From NCBI GenBank assembly GCA_002352205.1, contig DEHZ01000002.1, positions 279,726-343,725 of the forward strand: a DNA stretch of 64,000 bases. The letters run 5' to 3'. The notes beneath the pieces were generated by a model. It was not told where the DNA came from. It was given only the letters and a program-made list of their open reading frames with translations, and ran no database searches. The stretch comes from Flavobacterium sp. UBA2787 (GTDB taxonomy: Bacteria; Bacteroidota; Bacteroidia; Flavobacteriales; Flavobacteriaceae). Positions 51,961-60,682 of the stretch are shown piece after piece; within the stretch, counting starts at the first letter, position 1, and each line of letters begins with the position of its first letter. A program made the position numbers and the translations under genes.

Positions 51961-54432
51961 ATGGAAGTTTTTTTATTGATGATCGTTCTCGTTTTATTAG
52001 TTGCCATAATTTCCAATATCAATTCGAAATTTAAAGCTTCGCAAGACAATCTTAACAAAGTATTGCATAAAGTAGAACAACTTCAAAAGCAACTTCAATC
52101 TTTTCAAGGAAAAGAAGTGGTTTCATCAAAACAAGAAGTGATTCCTCCAAAAATAGAAATTCCTACTCCAATAATTGAAACGGAAATTCCAAAAGTAGTT
52201 CAGGAAGTCAAAGAAACGATTCCAACACCAAAACTAGAAAAGCCAAAAGAACCGGAAGTAGTTGCTTTTCAAAGAAAAGAAGAATCAAAGCCAACTTTTG
52301 TTCCTCAAAAATCATGGTTTGAAAATTTCAAAGAAAAAAATCCGGACATCGAAAAGTTCATTGGAGAGAATCTAATTAACAAAATTGGAATTTTAATTTT
52401 AGTTCTCGGCATCAGCTTTTTTGTAAAATATGCTATCGATAAAGATTGGATTAATGAACCTGCTCGCGTTGGAATCGGAATTTTGTGCGGTTCGTTATTA
52501 ATGGGAATTGCTCATAAACTCAAGAAAAATTATAGTGCGTTTAGTTCTGTAATTGTTGCCGGAGCAATCAGTGTTTTTTATTTTACCATTGCCATCGCTT
52601 TTCACGAATATCAATTGTTTAGCCAAACAGTTGCTTTTGTAATCATGGTGGTTATCACGGCTTTTAGTGCTATTGTTTCTGTTTCTTATAATCGTCAGGA
52701 ATTAGCCGTTCTCACATTAATCGGTGGTTTTGCAGTTCCTTTTATGGTGAGTACAGGCGAAGGAAATTATGTGGTTTTATTTACGTATATCGCCATTTTA
52801 AATATTGGAATTTTAGGAATTGCCTACTTTAAAAAGTGGAAGATTGTTTCTATTTTATCGTTTGTGTTTACGTATTTATTATTCACTTCTTGGCACACAA
52901 AGGAACTTTTTGCCAATTCGTTACCAAACAAAGGAGCTTTACTTTTTGCATCGTTGTTTTATTTTATTTTCAGCATTCAATTAGTGCTGAATAACATTAG
53001 AAATAAAGGCAATTTTTCAATAATTGAATACGTTATTTTAATTGCCAATAATTTTGTTTTCTTCGGATTAGGGATGGGAATTATTCACAATTGGGGAATT
53101 GATTTAAAAGGATTGTTCACATTAATTTTGGCAATTTATAATTTAATTTATGCTTCAATTTTATACAGAAAATTTGGTTTAGAAAAAAATACAATTTATT
53201 TGTTAATCGGACTCACACTTACTTTTGCTACACTCACAATTCCATTGCAATTTGAAGGAAATCAAATCACGTTGTTTTGGGCAGCCGAAGCTGTTTTGTT
53301 GTTTTGGTTATCTCAAAAATCAAAAATCAATTCGTTTAAAATTGGAGCTGTTTTAGTACAAGGTCTAGCCCTTCTTAGTTTGATTATGGATTGGGAAATT
53401 CACTATAACTTTTACAATGAAGAAAAGTTAAGCATTATTTTGAATCCAATATTTATTACCGGAATTTTTGTTTTTGGCTCTTTATTAGTAACCCTATTTT
53501 TACTGAAAAAAGAAACCGAAAATTCATCTATTTTTTCATTTACATTTAATCCAAATCTTTATAGAAATATACTAATTTGGATTTCAGTTGTGGTAATTTA
53601 TTTTGTTGGAATGTTTGAAATTAATTATCATTCCATAAATTCATTTTCAAATTATTACAGTGCTCAATCGCTTCCTTTAGCATATCATTTTGTGTTTTCA
53701 GCCTTGTTGGTTTATTTCAGTTTGAAAACTAAAAATAGCATCGCAATCAAAACAACAACTATTTTAGCAATCGTTAATGTGGTGTTTTATGTGATTTTAT
53801 ATTATGCTATTCCATCCAAAGAATATGCAGAAGGATTATATGCAAAATTCAATTCAAGCATTGCTTTTTATTTACATTACATCATTTTGTTATGCTTGAT
53901 TTATTTTGTCATAGTTCTTGCTAAACAGATTAAAGGTGAAGCCGTATTTGGAATTTTAAAATCGAAATTTGCAACTTGGGTTTTAGTTTTTTGTGGCGTT
54001 TATATTTTGAGTAATGAATTAATTGTGCACAGTTTATTTTTTACAGACAGAAACGAATTGATAAGTGATGTGAATAAGAAAATGATTCAAGCAAATTATC
54101 CAACAGATAATTATTACAGTAGTGTTCTTTATGATGATGAAATAGATAGAATTAAAAGACAAGTAATCAAAATTGGTTATCCGGTTTTATGGGGAACTTT
54201 GTCTTTTGTTATTTTAATTATTGGGATTCGAAGAAATTGGAAACAGCTGCGAATTATTGCCCTTTCGTTATTAGGAATAACAATTCTAAAACTGTTTATT
54301 TATGATATTAATAATGTTTCAGAAACCGGAAAAATCATCGCATTCATCTTATTAGGTGTGCTAATTTTGATCATTTCTTTTGTTTATCAAAAAATCAAAA
54401 AATTAGTTGTCGATGATTCAAACATAAATTAA
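51961..54432 (+). CDS. DUF2339 multi-pass membrane protein
   Basis: An 823-residue inner membrane protein. An N-terminal helix and coiled coil (residues about 1-50) and a Pro/Lys/Glu-rich linker (about 55-120) precede a large region of more than 15 membrane helices beginning at FIGENLINKIGILILVLG, the DUF2339 signature region. Function unknown. The next gene, four or so bases on, looks like DUF3999; these two families are frequent neighbours and may form one envelope complex. Confidence 0.9.
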   Translation: MEVFLLMIVLVLLVAIISNINSKFKASQDNLNKVLHKVEQLQKQLQSFQGKEVVSSKQEVIPPKIEIPTPIIETEIPKVVQEVKETIPTPKLEKPKEPEVVAFQRKEESKPTFVPQKSWFENFKEKNPDIEKFIGENLINKIGILILVLGISFFVKYAIDKDWINEPARVGIGILCGSLLMGIAHKLKKNYSAFSSVIVAGAISVFYFTIAIAFHEYQLFSQTVAFVIMVVITAFSAIVSVSYNRQELAVLTLIGGFAVPFMVSTGEGNYVVLFTYIAILNIGILGIAYFKKWKIVSILSFVFTYLLFTSWHTKELFANSLPNKGALLFASLFYFIFSIQLVLNNIRNKGNFSIIEYVILIANNFVFFGLGMGIIHNWGIDLKGLFTLILAIYNLIYASILYRKFGLEKNTIYLLIGLTLTFATLTIPLQFEGNQITLFWAAEAVLLFWLSQKSKINSFKIGAVLVQGLALLSLIMDWEIHYNFYNEEKLSIILNPIFITGIFVFGSLLVTLFLLKKETENSSIFSFTFNPNLYRNILIWISVVVIYFVGMFEINYHSINSFSNYYSAQSLPLAYHFVFSALLVYFSLKTKNSIAIKTTTILAIVNVVFYVILYYAIPSKEYAEGLYAKFNSSIAFYLHYIILLCLIYFVIVLAKQIKGEAVFGILKSKFATWVLVFCGVYILSNELIVHSLFFTDRNELISDVNKKMIQANYPTDNYYSSVLYDDEIDRIKRQVIKIGYPVLWGTLSFVILIIGIRRNWKQLRIIALSLLGITILKLFIYDINNVSETGKIIAFILLGVLILIISFVYQKIKKLVVDDSNIN

Positions 54433-54439
54433 GCCATTG

Positions 54440-55654
54440 ATGAAAAATAAATTCGCTTTTTTATTGATTTTAATAGCATTTCAAGGATTTGCTCAAAACT
54501 ATACCGGAACACTTTCTACCATAAATCAAGATGGTTTGCATTTAATTTTATTGAATCCGGATGTGCGTTCGGCGACAAATTCCAACACTAATTTTTTCAG
54601 AATTTTGGATGAAAATAAAAATGAAGTTGCCTTTGTAAATTACAAACCAAAAAATGAAAATAAGTTAGATTTTATTGAACTGCCGATTATTTCAAAGCAA
54701 ATTTTGAACGATTCCTTAACATCGATTCAAGTTGAAAATAAGAGTGAACGCTCATTAAATAGTTTGGTGGTTGTTATTGCTAATACTTCGGTTATAAAAA
54801 ACTACAACGTGAGCGGAAGTAATGATGGAGAAAATTGGTTTGGATTAGTTCAAAATCAACAATTGAGTAATTTGAATAGCGAAAAGGAAAAGCAAGTTGA
54901 AAAAACAATTTCATTTCCATTGAACAATTATTCTTTTTTGCGAATTGATTTTTCTGATAAGAAATCGTTGCCAATTAATGTGATGAAAGTCGGCCTTTAT
55001 CAATCGGAAATAAATTATGTAAATCAACTTGAATTAACCGATTTTACACAAAAAATCATTTCAAACAAAGAAAAAAAGAAAACACAAATCACCATTCGTT
55101 TTCAATCGCCACAAGTAATTTCGAAAATCAATTTTGATATTCGTTCTGATTTGTATTTTAGAAATGCCAGAATTCTGGTAAATAAATCTCGAAAAGTCAA
55201 GAAACGAACCGAAAATTATCAAGAAGAAATCAGCTCGTTTGTGCTGAATTCTAAAACCAATAATCAATTTGTATTAGATGATTTTTTTGAAAAGGAATTC
55301 ATCATAGAAGTTGATAATCAAGACAATCAACCCTTAGAAATCAATAAAATTTCATTTTTTCAATCACCTGAATACGTGTTGGCAAATCTAAAAACTACAG
55401 AGAATTACACAGTAATTATTGACTCAACTCTTTCTAAACCCAATTATGATTTACAAAATTTTGAATTTGATAACAGCAAAGAGTTGAACGTGCTTACGAT
55501 TGAAAATTTAAAAAAATCAACAAAAGAAAAAGCACAAAGCCAAGAGCAAAAATTTTGGCAAACCAAATGGTTTTTATGGACTTGTATCGCAATTGGAGGT
55601 TTGGCTGTGATTTATTTTGCTTTGGGAATGTTGAAAGATATGAAAGAAAAATAG
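54440..55654 (+). CDS. DUF3999-like exported membrane protein
   Basis: A 404-residue protein with signal peptide (ending GFAQ), a large beta-rich exported region with tandem discoidin-like segments (SGSNDGENWFGL, FPLNNYSFLRIDFSD) and one C-terminal membrane helix (WFLWTCIAIGGLAVIYFALG). Its place directly behind DUF2339 and its layout suggest the DUF3999 family; sequence blocks alone are not decisive. The ATG at 54440 is preferred to a TTG three bases earlier. Confidence 0.7.
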   Translation: MKNKFAFLLILIAFQGFAQNYTGTLSTINQDGLHLILLNPDVRSATNSNTNFFRILDENKNEVAFVNYKPKNENKLDFIELPIISKQILNDSLTSIQVENKSERSLNSLVVVIANTSVIKNYNVSGSNDGENWFGLVQNQQLSNLNSEKEKQVEKTISFPLNNYSFLRIDFSDKKSLPINVMKVGLYQSEINYVNQLELTDFTQKIISNKEKKKTQITIRFQSPQVISKINFDIRSDLYFRNARILVNKSRKVKKRTENYQEEISSFVLNSKTNNQFVLDDFFEKEFIIEVDNQDNQPLEINKISFFQSPEYVLANLKTTENYTVIIDSTLSKPNYDLQNFEFDNSKELNVLTIENLKKSTKEKAQSQEQKFWQTKWFLWTCIAIGGLAVIYFALGMLKDMKEK

Positions 55655-55655
55655 T

Positions 55656-56018
55656 TTATTCTTCCCGATGCACTTTCTCAAAATCAAATGCCGGTTGGCA
55701 AATGGCAATGTATTCACATACTTCATCAAACGGATTGGAATATTGAACACGGGTGTTTTTCTCAATTTTGATGGATTGACCGGCTTCTAAAACAATTACT
55801 TCATCTTCAATGATAAATTGCTTTTTTCCTTTAATGATATAAGTATATTCGTCAAATTCTGGTGTTTGAAATGGTTCACTCCAATTTGGCGGTGCAATCA
55901 TGTGAGCAATGGAAATTTCACTATTGCCATCAGAAGCTTTACCAAAATGTTCTTCGATTAGTTTTCCGTCTGTTGTTGGAACAATGAATGGTGATTTTTG
56001 GATGTGATATTTTTTCAT
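55656..56018 (-). CDS. Cupin domain protein
   Basis: A 120-residue single-domain cupin (small beta-barrel). Motif region EPFQTPEFDEYTYIIKGKKQF and the second strand set VLEAGQSIKIEKNTRVQYSNP are visible, but the usual His pair is incomplete, so metal binding is uncertain. It ends two bases from the DUF3999-like gene on the opposite strand. Function unknown; probably ligand-binding or a small epimerase/dioxygenase relative. Confidence 0.82.
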   Translation of the reverse strand: MKKYHIQKSPFIVPTTDGKLIEEHFGKASDGNSEISIAHMIAPPNWSEPFQTPEFDEYTYIIKGKKQFIIEDEVIVLEAGQSIKIEKNTRVQYSNPFDEVCEYIAICQPAFDFEKVHREE

Positions 56019-56051
56019 AAAGTCTATTCTCTAATTTCTTTCCTCTTTCTT

Positions 56052-56420
56052 CTATTTCCTAAAAATAAAATAAACCGCCAACACCAAAAAGCACATCCCC
56101 ACAAAATGATTCCATTTAAACGTTTCAGTTTTAAAGAAAAGCATTGAAAAGATGACGAAAATAACCAATGTAATCACTTCCTGAATGACTTTTAATTGTA
56201 ATAATGAAAACGGCCCACCATTTCCTTCATAACCAATTCTATTCGCCGGAACTTGAAAAAAATATTCAAACAAAGCCAATCCCCAACTGATTAGTACAAT
56301 CGTAATCAGTCCGGCATTTTCAAACCATTTCAAATCTCTAAATTTCAAATGACCATACCACGCCAATGTCATAAAGATGTTGGAAAGTATGAGTAATCCT
56401 ATGGTGAGAAATCCTTTCAT
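56052..56420 (-). CDS. DMT family protein (DUF486)
   Basis: A 122-residue, four-helix membrane protein of the DUF486 branch of the drug/metabolite transporter group: LTIGLLILSNIFMTLAWYGHLK, GLALFEYFFQVPANRIGY, and FKWNHFVGMCFLVLAVYFIF blocks (each given as a short segment). Substrate unknown. It lies 33 bases upstream of the cupin gene on the minus strand and 85 bases downstream of the HerA-like gene across a repeat array. Confidence 0.9.
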   Translation of the reverse strand: MKGFLTIGLLILSNIFMTLAWYGHLKFRDLKWFENAGLITIVLISWGLALFEYFFQVPANRIGYEGNGGPFSLLQLKVIQEVITLVIFVIFSMLFFKTETFKWNHFVGMCFLVLAVYFIFRK

Positions 56421-56424
56421 TTTT

Positions 56425-56512
56425 AGGGTAATAGGTTATAGCTAATGGGTAAAAGGAATAGATTTGGAATTCACCAATTACCTATTACCCTTTACCCATT
56501 ACCTTTTACTTC
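56425..56512. repeat. Palindromic GGGTAATAGG / ATTACCC spacer array
   Basis: GGTTATAGCTAATGGGTAAAAGG in the left half is answered by ACCTATTACCCTTTACCCAT in the right half, so it can form a long hairpin. It ends at the 3' end of the HerA-like gene. Confidence 0.7.
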
Positions 56513-58056
56513 TTAAACATTTTACTCAAAATCCCCAAAGCACCTCTTATAAAAGTAGCACTCGTCAACACTTTAACAACCGGATTTTGAGCCGTGCTTC
56601 TTCGGGTTGAAGTTGTTCGAGTTGGAGCTTGTTTTGCTTGTCTATCAGCTTCTTTTTGCTTTGCTACTTCTTCAGCTTTTTTAGCAGCTTGTTCTTCCGC
56701 AGCAGTAATTTTCTTATCTAAAATTTCAAAAGCACTTTCCCTGTCAATTTCTTCGTTGTATTTTTTGGCTAATTTTGAAACTGAAATTAAACTATCAATT
56801 TCTTGTGAAGTTAATACATCCATTCGACTCATTGGTGCTCGAAGCATTGTGGCAACAAGTGGAGTCGGAATCCCTTTTTCATTTAAAGCTGTGACAAATG
56901 CTTCTCCAATTCCGAGTTGCGTAATCACTTCATCGGTTTTGTAATAATCGGATAACGGATAATTCTCAGACGTCATTTTAATCGCTTTCCGATCGTTTGC
57001 TGTGAAAGCTCTCAACGCGTGTTGGATTTTTAAACCTAACTGACTCAACACTCCAGCCGGAATATCTTGTGGATTTTGCGTGATAAAATAAATACCAATT
57101 CCTTTGGAACGAATCAATTTTACGATAGTTTCAATCTGATCTTGTAACGCTTTACTGGCTTGGTCAAAAATCAAATGAGCTTCGTCAATAAAAATCACTA
57201 ATTCCGGTCGTCCAGCATCGCCTTGTTCGGGCATAGTGCTATAGATTTCCGCCAGTAAACTCAACATGAACGTTGAAAATAGTTTCGGTTTATCTTGAAT
57301 ATCAGTCAATCGAATGATGTTCACATAACCATTTCCATTTTTGTCAATTCGCATTAAATCATCAATATCAAACGATAATTCGCCAAAAAACACATCCGCT
57401 CCTTGTTGTTCTAGTTCGATGATTTTTCGTAAAATCGAACCGGTAGAAGAAGTGGAAATTCTGCCATATTCTTTTTCAATTTCCGCTTTTCCTTCTTCTG
57501 TAATATATTGTAAAACTTTTTTAAAATCTTTTAAATCCAAAAGTGGTAAATGATGATCGTCGCAATATTTAAAAATTACAGCTACAACGCCACCTTGAGT
57601 ATCATTCAAATCTAAAATTCTAGAGAATAAAACCGGACCAAATTCAGAGACAGTGGCTCGTAAGCGAACACCATTTTGTTTAGAAATCGTCATCAATTCC
57701 ACCGGAAAACTTTTGGTTTCGTAACCTAAATTGATTTTTCCATGTCGTTCAGTGATAAAAGGTTGTTCAACTCCCGGCATTGCAATTCCGGAAAAGTCAC
57801 CTTTAATATCCATCATCAACACAGGAATTCCGTTTTGAGAGAGTTGTTCCGAAAGTACTTGGATGGTTTTGGTTTTACCCGTTCCGGTTGCTCCGGCAAT
57901 TAACCCGTGACGGTTCAAGGTTTTTAGAGCAATGTTTACGTGGGCTTCACCACCAACGGGAAGACCGTCTAACATGGCTCCGCCAAGCGTTATAAAATCA
58001 CCTTTGCAGGCATATCCGTTTATAATGTGATTACTGAATTCTTCGGCTTTACTCAT
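56506..58056 (-). CDS. HerA-like helicase (DUF853 family)
   Basis: A 516-residue FtsK/HerA-type P-loop ATPase: Walker A GATGTGKT (residues 55-62), Walker B LVIFIDEAHLIF, and the sensor segment YFITQNPQDIPAGVL. The C-terminal quarter is a charged Ala/Glu/Lys coiled coil (about residues 445-485) followed by a basic tail. The family may translocate DNA in repair or conjugation-like processes; its exact role is unknown. A NurA partner is not adjacent. Confidence 0.9.
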   Translation of the reverse strand: MSKAEEFSNHIINGYACKGDFITLGGAMLDGLPVGGEAHVNIALKTLNRHGLIAGATGTGKTKTIQVLSEQLSQNGIPVLMMDIKGDFSGIAMPGVEQPFITERHGKINLGYETKSFPVELMTISKQNGVRLRATVSEFGPVLFSRILDLNDTQGGVVAVIFKYCDDHHLPLLDLKDFKKVLQYITEEGKAEIEKEYGRISTSSTGSILRKIIELEQQGADVFFGELSFDIDDLMRIDKNGNGYVNIIRLTDIQDKPKLFSTFMLSLLAEIYSTMPEQGDAGRPELVIFIDEAHLIFDQASKALQDQIETIVKLIRSKGIGIYFITQNPQDIPAGVLSQLGLKIQHALRAFTANDRKAIKMTSENYPLSDYYKTDEVITQLGIGEAFVTALNEKGIPTPLVATMLRAPMSRMDVLTSQEIDSLISVSKLAKKYNEEIDRESAFEILDKKITAAEEQAAKKAEEVAKQKEADRQAKQAPTRTTSTRRSTAQNPVVKVLTSATFIRGALGILSKMFKK

Positions 58057-58075
58057 GATGTTAAGATTTATATTT

Positions 58076-58083
58076 CAAATGTA
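58076..58083 (-). promoter_or_regulatory. -7 promoter element of the HerA-like gene
   Basis: Minus strand TACATTTG, exact TAnnTTTG match, 20 bases before the ATG. Confidence 0.65.
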
Positions 58084-58137
58084 CTAAAAGGAAATGATAC
58101 AGAAAATAACATTTTAAAAAAGCATCATTTTTCGAAA

Positions 58138-58192
58138 ATCTAATCATCCAAAAATCTAACAATCTAAAAATAGAACAATCCAAAAAACCAAT
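58138..58192 (+). repeat. AATC spacer array
   Basis: Units AATCATCCAAA, AATCTAAC, AATCTAAAAAT, AGAACAATCC between the HerA-like gene and queE, just upstream of the queE promoter. Confidence 0.6.
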
Positions 58193-58196
58193 TCCC

Positions 58197-58204
58197 TATC
58201 TTTG
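58197..58204 (+). promoter_or_regulatory. -7 promoter element of queE
   Basis: TATCTTTG, exact TAnnTTTG match, 20 bases before the queE ATG. Confidence 0.7.
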
Positions 58205-58224
58205 CAAACTTATTTAATTGAAAA

Positions 58225-58857
58225 ATGCTTCAAAAAGAAATACAATTGGCTGTAGAAAAAGGAGAAATGCTTCCGTTAATGGAAGAATTTTACACCATTC
58301 AAGGCGAAGGCTATCATACCGGAACAGCAGCATATTTCATCAGAATTGGCGGTTGTGATGTGGGTTGCCATTGGTGTGATGTAAAAGAAAGTTGGAACGC
58401 AGAACTTCATCCGCCCACGGAAACAGATATTATTGTTTCAAATGCTAAAAAATATTCGGATACGGTGGTTATAACTGGTGGCGAACCGCTTACTTGGGAT
58501 ATGAATTCGTTAACCGAGAAACTCAAAAATGCCGGTATAAAAATTCACATTGAAACATCCGGATGTTATCCTGTAACCGGAAAATGGGATTGGTTTTGTC
58601 TTTCACCAAAGAAAAATAAATTACCCGTTCAAAGTGCGTATGATATGGCAAATGAATTAAAAGTCATCATTTACAACAAACACGATTTTATTTTTGCCGA
58701 AGAACAAGCAGCTCAAGTAAACCCCAATGCAATCTTGTTTTTACAACCGGAATGGAGTAAAAAAGAGGAAATGACGCCGTTAATTGTTGATTATGTTATG
58801 AAAAATCCAAAATGGAGAGTATCTTTACAAACACATAAATATTTGAATATTCCTTAA
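58225..58857 (+). CDS. queE: 7-carboxy-7-deazaguanine synthase
   Basis: Radical SAM enzyme of the queuosine pathway, converting 6-carboxytetrahydropterin to 7-carboxy-7-deazaguanine. The 210-residue protein binds a [4Fe-4S] cluster through Cys44, Cys48 and Cys51 (GGCDVGCHWCDVKESW, CxxxCxxC), preceded by EEFYTIQGEGYHTG and followed by VVITGGEPLTWD. It is followed after 30 bases by a small exported protein. Partner queA is at 37636. Confidence 0.95.
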   Translation: MLQKEIQLAVEKGEMLPLMEEFYTIQGEGYHTGTAAYFIRIGGCDVGCHWCDVKESWNAELHPPTETDIIVSNAKKYSDTVVITGGEPLTWDMNSLTEKLKNAGIKIHIETSGCYPVTGKWDWFCLSPKKNKLPVQSAYDMANELKVIIYNKHDFIFAEEQAAQVNPNAILFLQPEWSKKEEMTPLIVDYVMKNPKWRVSLQTHKYLNIP

Positions 58858-58887
58858 AATTATTTTATAAATCAAAACAGAAAAATT

Positions 58888-59289
58888 ATGAAAAAAGCAG
58901 TTTTAACTTTTGCACTTTTATTGATTACAACGATTGGGTTATCTCAAGAAGCGTTTAAAAAAGACGTGGTTAATTATCTTGAAGTTAGTGGTCAATCAAA
59001 CACATTCAAAATGATTACAAAAGATTTGGTAAATAATATCCCTGAAGCAAAAAAAGCCGAATTTCAAAAAGAATTAGATGCCTCTATCAATGATTTAATG
59101 AGTAAAATGGCTGATATGTATATGTCTGAATTTACTCATGATGAAATTAAAACTTTACTTAAATTCTATGAATCTCCTGTTGGAAAAAAATTAACTGATA
59201 AAACAGAGGTGCTATACACAAAAGGTCAAACAGTTGGTCAAGAGTGGGGAATGGGATTGCAAACGATGATGATGAAATATATGCAATAA
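58888..59289 (+). CDS. DUF2059 secreted protein
   Basis: A 133-residue protein with signal peptide (ending IGLSQ, about residue 19) and a helical DUF2059 domain, signature DMYMSEFTHDEIKTLLKFYESPVGKKLT. Function unknown; the domain is common in periplasmic proteins. It is closed by a strong bidirectional terminator and probably shares the queE transcript. Confidence 0.9.
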   Translation: MKKAVLTFALLLITTIGLSQEAFKKDVVNYLEVSGQSNTFKMITKDLVNNIPEAKKAEFQKELDASINDLMSKMADMYMSEFTHDEIKTLLKFYESPVGKKLTDKTEVLYTKGQTVGQEWGMGLQTMMMKYMQ

Positions 59290-59310
59290 TTTTTTTTCAA
59301 AAAAAATAGT

Positions 59311-59344
59311 AATCCCAATGAATTCATTTATTGGGATTTTTTTT
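59311..59344. terminator. Intrinsic terminator, bidirectional
   Basis: Stem AATCCCAAT/ATTGGGATT with T-run on the right and an A-run on the left, between the DUF2059 gene and the convergent methyltransferase. Confidence 0.92.
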
Positions 59345-60044
59345 ATGCTAATCTCGCCAAATAATCAAAATGCTCACCTTCCATTATTAATTCACAAGAC
59401 AATCCGTTGGCTACAGCAGCGTTTTGTAATGTATTGTAATCAATATACATCCAATCAAAAGGCTTTTCAGTTTCACCTTTATATGAAACTTTAAATTCTA
59501 CTTCGCCATAATATTCAGAATCGCCGGGAATCCATTTTCCACCATCTTCATCGTCATCAAACATATAAATGATGTCGGAACTATCAACCAAAATCTGACC
59601 ATTTTCAGTCAACAAACTTTTTAGTTTCAGTAGAAATTTAGTGATGTTTTTCAATCTTCCGCACATTCCGGCACCGTTCATCAAAAGTAAAATAGTATCA
59701 AATTTTTCGTTTTCCAATGTCATGACATCTTGTATTTTTACTTTTTTTAAACCTCGCAGTTCACACGCTTTGATAGCATTTGGCGAAATATCAATCGAAA
59801 CCACATCAAAGCCGTTTTGTTGTAAATAAAGTGAATGACTTCCGGCACCGCAGCCCACATCCAGAATTTTTCCTTTGGAAAGTTCCAATGCTTTTTGTTC
59901 AATTTTAGGCATTTCATCAAAATCACGAAACAAATAAGCGACACTCATTTCATCCGATTCAGAAATGGATGTTTCGGTGATTAAATCCTGCGGATTATTT
60001 CCGGTTTGATAATCTAAAATGGCTTTTCCAAAAAGATCTTTCAT
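59343..60044 (-). CDS. Class I SAM-dependent methyltransferase
   Basis: A 233-residue Rossmann-fold methyltransferase. SAM motif I is DVGCGAGSHSLYL (about residues 72-84), motif II VVSIDISPNAIKAC, and LLLMNGAGMCG corresponds to motif IV. The substrate is unknown. Single gene on the minus strand, ending in the shared terminator. Its upstream region is a palindromic spacer array shared with the divergent Cys-cluster gene. Confidence 0.9.
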   Translation of the reverse strand: MKDLFGKAILDYQTGNNPQDLITETSISESDEMSVAYLFRDFDEMPKIEQKALELSKGKILDVGCGAGSHSLYLQQNGFDVVSIDISPNAIKACELRGLKKVKIQDVMTLENEKFDTILLLMNGAGMCGRLKNITKFLLKLKSLLTENGQILVDSSDIIYMFDDDEDGGKWIPGDSEYYGEVEFKVSYKGETEKPFDWMYIDYNTLQNAAVANGLSCELIMEGEHFDYLARLA

Positions 60045-60055
60045 TTATTTTGTTT

Positions 60056-60120
60056 AAAGTTTCAGGTTTCAGGTTTCAAGTTCACTAATTTTGCAGTTCA
60101 ACTTTAAACTTTAAACTTGA
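60056..60120. repeat. GTTTCAGG / AAACTTTAAACTT spacer array
   Basis: GTTTCAGGTTTCAGGTTTC and GGTTTCAAGTT are answered by AAACTTTAAACTTGAAACC, an inverted arrangement. It contains the -7 element at 60086-60093 and the first codon of the next gene. Confidence 0.65.
60086..60093 (+). promoter_or_regulatory. -7 promoter element
   Basis: TAATTTTG, exact TAnnTTTG match, inside a spacer array, 24 bases before the Cys-cluster gene. Confidence 0.6.
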
Positions 60121-60611
60121 AACCACATTTAAACGAACTCGGGAAACTTGCCAAAGATAAGCATATCGAAAACAAAAAGTATTTTGATAAGTTAAAAAAG
60201 AAAACGCCCAAAAATTTAGATTATGTGATGCAAGATTTGCACGAAGCAGAATTTAAAAAAACCGATTGTTTAGATTGTGCCAATTGCTGCAAAACTACCG
60301 GACCGCTTTTTACTTCGGCTGATATTGAACGAATTTCAAAACATTTCCGACAAAAACCACAGCAATTCATCGATCAGTACTTGCGAATTGATGAGGAGAA
60401 TGATTATGTCTTAAAATCAGTTCCGTGTACGTTTTTAGAAAGCGATAATAAATGTTTTATTTATGATGTTCGTCCAAAAGCTTGTCGAGAATTCCCACAC
60501 ACCGACCGAAAAAAGTTCAATCAAATTACTGATTTAACTCTGTTAAACGTGGCAATTTGTCCAGCGGCTTATAATATTGTAGAACGAATGAAGGAGAAAT
60601 TGCCTCTCTAA
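60117..60611 (+). CDS. YkgJ family cysteine cluster protein
   Basis: A 164-residue protein of the YkgJ family with a putative zinc/iron cluster: CLDCANCCKTTGP (about residues 46-58), VPCTF, NKCFIYDVRPKACREFPH and NVAICPAA. Function unknown. The likely start is TTG at 60117 (giving MKPHLNELGK); no ATG precedes the conserved region in frame. The start codon lies inside a spacer repeat, so the repeat seems to have contributed or replaced the initiation site. Confidence 0.88.
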   Translation: MKPHLNELGKLAKDKHIENKKYFDKLKKKTPKNLDYVMQDLHEAEFKKTDCLDCANCCKTTGPLFTSADIERISKHFRQKPQQFIDQYLRIDEENDYVLKSVPCTFLESDNKCFIYDVRPKACREFPHTDRKKFNQITDLTLLNVAICPAAYNIVERMKEKLPL

Positions 60612-60645
60612 TTGATAGCTTTTACGAAATCTACTTCAAACAAAA

Positions 60646-60665
60646 CCCACGGTTTTAACCGTGGG
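60646..60665. repeat. Perfect palindrome CCCACGGTTTTAACCGTGGG
   Basis: Nine-base-pair stem with a two-base loop, between the Cys-cluster gene and the convergent NamZ-type gene. A half copy is at 50281-50291. It has the look of a REP-like element and may also act as terminator. Confidence 0.7.
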
Positions 60666-60682
60666 ATAGTCAAAAGGTATCT

